Positions 58,959 through 64,000 of a DNA stretch of 64,000 nucleotides are shown here, piece after piece; the stretch's first letter is position 1, and each line of letters begins with the position of its first letter. The notes beneath the pieces were generated by a model, which was not told the DNA's origin, ran no database searches, and saw nothing but the letters and a program-made list of their open reading frames with translations. The DNA is from Zea mays (Eukaryota > Streptophyta > Magnoliopsida > Poales > Poaceae): assembly GCF_902167145.1 (NCBI RefSeq), contig NC_050099.1, forward strand, positions 64,746,942 to 64,810,941. Reading direction: 5' to 3'. The translations under genes and the position numbers were made by a program.

Positions 58959-59122
58959 CCAGGTCCAACTTGCGGGTGTTTTTGAAGAAGAACGTCTTCC
59001 TGCTGTCTGCTCTTGCTCATTTGTCCGAGGCTTGGTTTCATGCTTGTGCTTTAGAGGTCGGCATTTCAATTTGTAGGATTCTGAACTTCATTGGGTGCAC
59101 CGGAGGTGCACCCAATGGGTGT

Positions 59123-59170
59123 AGCCCCCGACCTTTGAGTAGATTTTAGAAAACAATCTACTCGAAGGTC
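59123..59170 (-). repeat. Internal hairpin-polypurine module 2
   Basis: The 16-base arms at 59130-59145 and 59155-59170 pair fully (one G-T). They adjoin a copy of TCGGGGGCTA on the minus strand. Preceded on the plus strand by the palindrome GGGTGCACCGGAGGTGCACC. Confidence 0.7.
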
Positions 59171-59314
59171 TTTCCCGGAAATTATCTCCATTTGTGCTCC
59201 TGCATCTTGGTTGAGGGTTGGTCTTGTAATCTTGTCTTTCGCTTTAGAAGTCGGCACTATCTCGGCTTGGAATGATAATCCATGGGGTGCACCGGAGGTG
59301 CACCCAATGGGTGT

Positions 59315-59363
59315 AGCCCCCGACCTTCAAATGGATTTTTTAAGGATAATCCATTCGAAGGTC
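59315..59363 (-). repeat. Internal hairpin-polypurine module 3
   Basis: The 16-base arms at 59322-59337 and 59348-59363 pair with one mismatch and adjoin another TCGGGGGCTA copy. Compared with module 2, two stem positions change on both arms and keep pairing. Confidence 0.7.
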
Positions 59364-59983
59364 TTCCTTTCGTTTGTAAAAATTGGTATGAAGCTATTTG
59401 CATTATGCTTTGGAGGTCAGCATTATGTCATCAATATTTTGCCGCAGAGGTCAGCATATATCTTGTCTTTGGCAGCCGAGTTTGCAATCCATCCATATCT
59501 TGCTAGGTAGTGCAATTTATTTGCTTCTGCGACTGATTGGACGTTTGATGGACGTTCTCTGTCTAGTCTTCACGTCGCTTCTGTCGGCCATATCTTGTAC
59601 TTTGCTGGCTATATTTGGCTTTCCTCTGATCCTTACTGATATCTCATTTTTGTCTTGAGGTATTCACTGCGTGCCCTGCACGGATGTGACCGTTTTGAAA
59701 AATATACTGATAATTCCTGGGCGTCCCCCCCCCCCCAATGGGTGTGGTCAAGGGACGGCTTGGTGCGCTGAGTGTTTTAGCCGGCTGCTTCTGAGTAGTA
59801 ATGTGATGGGACGGCTAGTGTAATCATATCCTTTGCGCTGTTGACTGGAGTCCCAATGGGTGTAGTGTTTGCATGAAACGGCGTCAGCCGTCTGACGTGT
59901 CTTCAGACGGGTGGAAGTGCTTATTGAATGCTTTGCGACTGTTCAGTGACTGCGGTTGGAGGTGAGCAGTTGTCTTTCCCTTT
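59364..59983. other. Non-coding part of right Tat element
   Basis: No supported gene. Holds GAGGTCAGCAT-type repeats (about 59415 and 59445), a C-run at 59725-59736 and two CCCAATGGGTGT copies (59734, 59852). Confidence 0.5.
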
Positions 59984-59991
59984 TATAAATA
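59984..59991 (+). promoter_or_regulatory. Candidate TATA box of the first antisense gene
   Basis: TATAAATA after CCCTT, 82 bases before the ATG at 60073, with a pyrimidine-rich stretch between. It suggests this gene has its own plus-strand promoter independent of the LTR. Confidence 0.5.
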
Positions 59992-60072
59992 ATGTCGTTG
60001 CTCCTCTGGTTTTTTCACATCTCTTCGCTGTTCTCTACTGCATCCTTCTCTTCCCTTCTGTCTGCTTCCGCC

Positions 60073-60567
60073 ATGGGCAAGAATAACAAACGCAAGCGTG
60101 AGCCGACTCCTCCGTCGGAGGACTTCGGCGACTCGGAATACTCGGAGGAGGAGTTCTCTTCCGAGTCCGAGGGGTCTCCGGCTCCCGTCTCTCCCCCGGC
60201 GTCGTCTGATGATTCAGACGACTCCCAGGGGATTGCCGCGGAAGTCTGGACGTATATCCGGGCCATCGAGAGCTCCGGGCTCGAGGGCTCGGATGAGTCG
60301 GAGTTCTCCTCGGACGAGGAGGACTCGGACGGCGGCGAGGACGAAGATGACGACGACGATGACGGCGACGACGACGACGGTGGCGACGGCGACGGTGACG
60401 GCAACGGTAGCGGCAGGAGCAGCGGCGGCAAGGACAGCACCAGGGGCGGCAGCAGCACGGGCAGCACCAGAGGCGGCAGCAGCAAGGGCAGCACCAGAGG
60501 CGGCAGCAGCAAGGGCAGCACCAAGGGCGGCGGCGGCAAGGGCAGCAGCAGCAAGGCCAGTGGCTAA
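60073..60567 (+). CDS. Antisense gene 1 of right Tat element: acidic then Gly/Ser-repeat protein, unknown function
   Basis: 164 aa, MGKNNKRKREPTPPSED. A short basic N-terminus (NKRKRE, a possible nuclear signal) is followed by a Ser/Glu/Asp-rich acidic part with a run of Asp, and then tandem GGSSKGSTR units (GGSSTGSTR, GGSSKGSTR, GGSSKGSTK). It starts at the ATG nearest a candidate TATA box (59984) although an upstream ATG in frame exists at 59992. GC-rich codons differ from the AT-rich surroundings. I know no family; the composition resembles disordered chromatin-associated proteins, which is inference only. It lies antisense to the element's own genes. Confidence 0.55.
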   Translation: MGKNNKRKREPTPPSEDFGDSEYSEEEFSSESEGSPAPVSPPASSDDSDDSQGIAAEVWTYIRAIESSGLEGSDESEFSSDEEDSDGGEDEDDDDDDGDDDDGGDGDGDGNGSGRSSGGKDSTRGGSSTGSTRGGSSKGSTRGGSSKGSTKGGGGKGSSSKASG

Positions 60568-60865
60568 ACGCCACTAGTCTTTAGATATTAGTATAGTGTA
60601 GTTAGAATAATGTAGTAGTAATGTAGAGTAGTATAGTGTAGTTTAGTAGTAGTAATAATGTAGTAATAGTAGGGAAGCACCAACTCGCAAAGAGTTGGTT
60701 TGTAATCTTATTATCTTCCCTTTAATGAAAAAATGACGTTGGCCCCTTCTCGACGACTTGTTTTCCCTGATTATAGAGCTGATTCTTTTGAGGCAGTAGA
60801 TGGATGACTTGTGCATCACACTGACGCTTCCAGAAGTAGCTGCCGAGTAATCCTGTAGTCGGTAT
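60568..60865 (+). other. Downstream region of antisense gene 1
   Basis: TAGTATAGTGTAGTTTAGTAG repeats after the stop, then no gene. A polyadenylation-like AATGAAAAAATG lies near 60724. Confidence 0.4.
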
Positions 60866-61537
60866 CGGCGTTTTAGAAGCAACGCCGAGCGATTGAAGGT
60901 CGACGTCGGCATTTTAGAAGTAATGCCGAGCGATTGAATACGAGATCAGCGTTTTAGAGGCAACGCCAAGTGATTGAAGGTCGACGTCGGCATTTTAGAA
61001 GTAATGCCGAGCGATTGAATACGAGATCATCGTTTTAGAGGCAACGCCGAGTGAAGGGAGGTGACGTCGGCATTTTAGAGGTAATGCCGAGTTACTGAAT
61101 ATGAAATCAGCGTTTTAGAGTTAACGTCGAGTGAAGGGAGGTCGGCGTCGTCATTTTAGAAGTAATGTCGAGCGACTGAATATGAAATCAGCGTTTTAGA
61201 GTCGACGCCGAGTGAGGGAAGGTCGGCTCGGCATTTTAGAAGTAATGCCGAGCGACTAATTATAAAATCAGCGTTTTAGAGTCAACGCCGAGTGAAGGGA
61301 GGTGACGTCGGCATTTTAGAGGTAATGCCGAGCGACTGAATATGAAATCAGCGTTTTAGAGTTTACGCCGAGTGAGGGGAGGTCGGCGTCGGCATTTTAG
61401 AAGTAATGCCGAGCGACTGAATATGAAATCAGCGTTTTAGAGTCAACGCCGAGTGAGGGGAGGTCGGCGTCGGCATTTTAGAAGTAATGCCGAGCGACTG
61501 AATATGAAATCAGCGTTTTAGAGTCAACGCCGAGTGA
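60866..61537. repeat. 80/81-bp tandem array, two small hairpins per unit
   Basis: Unit starts (GGCATTTTAGA or a variant) fall at 60908, 60989, 61069, 61150, 61230, 61310, 61391 and 61472, giving intervals of 80 or 81 bp, plus partial units at both ends. Each unit has GGCATTTTAGAAGTAATGCC and GCGTTTTAGAGTCAACGC, both with self-complementary arms. It sits between the two antisense genes. Confidence 0.92.
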
Positions 61538-61817
61538 TAGCCGGCCGCATGAGTTATTTTGAGGATGATAACCGAGTGATGAAGTGGCACGTCGGCTTTT
61601 CGGAAATAACTGCCGGATGGCCACGTGGCATGCTGGGGTTTCGGAAATAACCGCCGGGTGATGACTGGGCACTTTTTGAAACGGTATCTGGCTCGAGAAT
61701 ATCCCATAAGAGTTGCGCTTTTAGCCGCCTTTGCTTTCCGTGCCCTAGTTCTTGCATTCCCGCATCTGAATCTTCACTGCCATTCGCCTCCTACTCTGCT
61801 CGCTAATAAAAATCGAG
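61538..61817 (+). other. Leader region of antisense gene 2
   Basis: TTTCGGAAATAAC-type short repeats (about 61597 and 61639), then a pyrimidine-rich stretch before the ATG. No clear TATA box. Confidence 0.4.
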
Positions 61818-64000
61818 ATGGCGCCCAGGAGGAAAACTGCGAGCTCGTCTGCTGCGGTGATCCCTCCGATCGACCCCAACAGCCAGTTGCCTTTCGCAGG
61901 TAACCATATGTCCATTATTTCTGAAGCTGAACTTCTCCACCTCGTATCCATCGGGGTTCTTCCTCCGCGAGAACTCTGTTCTTGGCAGATTTGCCGCGGG
62001 ACTACTGTCCCAACAGAGGATACCCACGAGTCTGTAGTCTATGCTCCTTTTCTTCTCCGCGGCCTCGGCCTTCCCATCTCTCCTTTTTTCCGCGGCCTCC
62101 TTGATTTCTACCACATTAACTTGACACATCTGAACCCTAATTCCATTCTGCAAGTCTCCATTTTCGTCCACTTATGTGAAGCCTTTCTCGGCGTGCTGCC
62201 GCATTTCGGTTTATGGAAGTATCTGTATCATTGTCGCCCTAGGATGGCCGGGGGACAACATCAGTTGGTCGGAGGTGCCAGTTTGGAGATGCGCCGTGGG
62301 CGGAAAACTGAGTACCTTGAAATTCCCCTCAAGGATAGCATTAAGGGGTGGCGTCTAGAGTGGTTTATAGTTGATAATTATGGAAATTCTCTCCCCTCCT
62401 GGTCGGGAAGACAGCCAGACGTTCGCACTCCGAGTTGGACTAAGTCTCCCACAGATCAGGAAGTGGCCGAGGCAGGTGTGTTGCTAACTGAAGTTGGATT
62501 GCTGAAAGAGAGAGGTCTGACTGCTGAAGCTGTGGTCACTGACTTTGTTTTCAAGAACATTCAGCCACTGAAAGACAGGGCCTATCCGGCATATCTGTAT
62601 AGAGGGCTAGCCGACTCAACTCGGGTTACCAATAGGAGAATTCCTTCTGTAGACTTGGTAAGCCGCCTTGAAATGATCCTCAGGGGTAAGGTTTCAAATG
62701 TTGGTGCTCCAGTGGCATACTCGGCTTGGAACCTACCTCCTCCCAAAGCCTTCACCCTTTTTGTGTCAAATCCGCCTGTGACTGATGGCAATTTGGGCCT
62801 TAGAGTGCGACCCTCTGCTGAAGAAGTCAGTACTTTGGTTGCTTCGCTTGGGGAGATTCCTAATGATGAACGGCAGGTTTATTTTGAAGTGCCCCTGAAC
62901 CCTAGTGATGCGGACATAAATGACATGCTTGATCTGTTAGCTGAGGATTCGTCCGACGCTGCTCCTGTTGGTACGTTGGCAGTGGTGCCCTTTCCAGAGG
63001 TTGATACAACTTTGGATGTCCCGAGACCTGTCAGTACTCGCCCGAGGCGCCCTAGCCGAACCAGTCAGCCTGAGCCTTCTGCTGATGAGCAAAAGAAGAA
63101 GAGAAGACGCCTCCGGCGAGTATCCAGTTTTGATGAGGACGCCGGTACCTTAGCTCCTGCTGCTGAAGAAGTGCCTGCAACTGGCCTTACTGATGCTGAC
63201 CCCAATGGGTGTGCCCAAACCGCTGCTGATCCCAATGGGTGTGCTCCATCTGTTGCTGATCCCAATGGGGGTGCTGCTTGCGTTGTTACTGTGGAAGATG
63301 AGGAGGAAGAAAATGAAGCTCCATTAACTCGGAAAAACAGTCGGCAGTTCATCGCCAGCGGTGGGAGTAGTGGAGTTCCTTCTCCTGCTTTGTCTGCCCT
63401 TATTGGTCTGCAAGAACTGTCCCTGGCCAACTTTGATCAAACTCTAGAGGATATGGTCCCAGAGGACTTGTTATCAGAGCCCGTGGATGATGATGCAACA
63501 GAGACTTGCGCTGTCGTGCCTGATGCTGGGTTGAGGTCATCCCGTGCCTCGTCGACCTTAGAGCACGATCTCGAGGGTCGGGATGCTGACTTGGATTGTT
63601 CTGGTCCCATGGAAGTAGCTGAAGGCCCGTCAACCTTAGAGGTGGTTACTGCAGAGAGCCTGGACCCCAAGAATAGTGCTGACACATGCCCAGCCCCCGA
63701 GGATGTCGCCGGGGAAGACTTAGCTCGGGTGAAGAGTGTAAGCCACTGCCCAGCCCCCGAGGGTGTTGCCGGGGATGATCCGGCTCGAGTGGGCAGTGCC
63801 AACTGTGACCCAGCCCCCGAGGGTGCCCGAGCAGGGTCTCCTTCCTGCACTTCCATGGACGTTCACGCGGGTTCACCTCCACACTCTGGCGGCATGGTGG
63901 TAGCCCAAACTCTGGATCAGGGAGTCGCTTTAGAGGGCAGCGTCCTCGCTGATCTGGCGTTTGGCTCTGTTGAAGGCACTGAGCTCATTCCTACTGGTCT
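61818..64000 (+). CDS. Antisense gene 2 of right Tat element: PF04195-like protein, open to the window edge (partial)
   Basis: From ATG 61818 (MAPRRKTASSSAAVIPP) the frame stays open for 727 codons and runs off the edge, the longest open frame in the window. Residues about 55-135 (FLLRGLGLPISPFFRGLLDF, then HLNPNSILQVSIFVHLCEAF) match the PF04195 'putative gypsy type transposon' family, like the antisense gene of the left Tat element. The middle is a basic KKKRRRLRR patch near 63100. Then come DPNGCA repeats (63198-63270) and three CPAPEGVAGDDPARV-like repeats (about 63690-63815). The N-terminal domain has no stops or shifts, unlike its broken counterpart. Function is unknown. It is antisense to the expected pol. 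Confidence 0.75.
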   Translation, partial: MAPRRKTASSSAAVIPPIDPNSQLPFAGNHMSIISEAELLHLVSIGVLPPRELCSWQICRGTTVPTEDTHESVVYAPFLLRGLGLPISPFFRGLLDFYHINLTHLNPNSILQVSIFVHLCEAFLGVLPHFGLWKYLYHCRPRMAGGQHQLVGGASLEMRRGRKTEYLEIPLKDSIKGWRLEWFIVDNYGNSLPSWSGRQPDVRTPSWTKSPTDQEVAEAGVLLTEVGLLKERGLTAEAVVTDFVFKNIQPLKDRAYPAYLYRGLADSTRVTNRRIPSVDLVSRLEMILRGKVSNVGAPVAYSAWNLPPPKAFTLFVSNPPVTDGNLGLRVRPSAEEVSTLVASLGEIPNDERQVYFEVPLNPSDADINDMLDLLAEDSSDAAPVGTLAVVPFPEVDTTLDVPRPVSTRPRRPSRTSQPEPSADEQKKKRRRLRRVSSFDEDAGTLAPAAEEVPATGLTDADPNGCAQTAADPNGCAPSVADPNGGAACVVTVEDEEEENEAPLTRKNSRQFIASGGSSGVPSPALSALIGLQELSLANFDQTLEDMVPEDLLSEPVDDDATETCAVVPDAGLRSSRASSTLEHDLEGRDADLDCSGPMEVAEGPSTLEVVTAESLDPKNSADTCPAPEDVAGEDLARVKSVSHCPAPEGVAGDDPARVGSANCDPAPEGARAGSPSCTSMDVHAGSPPHSGGMVVAQTLDQGVALEGSVLADLAFGSVEGTELIPTG

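Larger units (their letters stand above)
58281..64000 (-). mobile_element. Tat-lineage gypsy element in minus orientation, 3' part only
   Basis: The orientation is set by the LTR: on the minus strand it starts TGTGGGGGATAG after a polypurine tract TCGGGGGCT and ends CACTGACA at 58281. The 3' LTR is therefore at the left and pol should lie beyond the right edge. Two plus-strand genes between the LTR and the expected pol are antisense to the element, as in the left Tat element. The left target duplication is GGGGG (58276-58280). Confidence 0.78.

Noticed and set aside
60015..60574. Minus-strand frames of about 179 aa opposite antisense gene 1
   Set aside because: They are Leu/Pro- or Cys/Arg-rich shadows of the repeat-coding plus strand.
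60866..61537. CRISPR-like array
   Set aside because: Repeat and 'spacer' are both conserved between units, so this is a plain tandem repeat in a plant element.

Overview
The window looks like intergenic DNA of a large-genome grass, most likely maize (Zea) or a close relative. The evidence is nested Opie/Ji-type Sirevirus (Ty1/copia) elements, Tat-lineage Ty3/gypsy elements with antisense genes, a Tekay-type element with 3.3-kb LTRs, PIF/Harbinger-type MITEs and a large CACTA transposon carrying a transposase gene and a Ulp1-like gene. I found no convincing ordinary host gene; nearly every long reading frame belongs to a transposon.

Layout. 1-2317 is the 3' end of a Sirevirus entering from the left. 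2318-4723 has no supported gene, only a degenerate Helitron-type 3' terminus near 3855. 4724-5879 is a MITE-like element with a Tourist-like MITE nested inside it. 5940-18091 is a complete 12.15-kb CACTA element with TTA target duplications. Its TNP2-type transposase gene is broken by two frameshifts, while its second gene (1052 aa, seven coding exons, C-terminal Ulp1-type cysteine protease) is fully open. Each gene has a TATA box just downstream of an inverted-motif cluster, and a 1-kb telomere-like array lies in the inferred 5' UTR intron of gene 2. 18302-18662 is another MITE. 18942-28560 is a Tat-lineage element (AGGTC duplications) that lacks gag, has a decayed pol and carries a spliced antisense gene. 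29741-30029 and 44264 to about 46380 are the two halves of a chromodomain gypsy remnant, split by Sirevirus A (30030-44258, AAGGG duplications). Sirevirus A lacks RT and RNase H and is itself split by a coding-free element with 3.3-kb LTRs (35461-43377, ACTGT duplications). 46381-49087 is low in information. 49088-50867 is the 3' end of minus-strand Sirevirus C, into which plus-strand Sirevirus B (50868-58280) is inserted. From 58281 to the right edge a minus-strand Tat-lineage element is inserted in Sirevirus B. It shows its 3' LTR, three hairpin-plus-polypurine-tract modules, an 80/81-bp tandem array and two plus-strand (antisense) genes, the larger of which is still open at the edge.

How the parts work together. 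The CACTA element should be mobilised by a TNP2-type protein supplied in trans, and its intact second gene may supply the motif-binding or protease function. The LTR elements form a nesting record in which inner elements are younger. The best second looks are the CACTA element (paired motif clusters, telomere-like intron, intact Ulp1 gene) and the right-hand Tat element, where hairpins beside polypurine tracts keep their pairing although the stem sequence changes.
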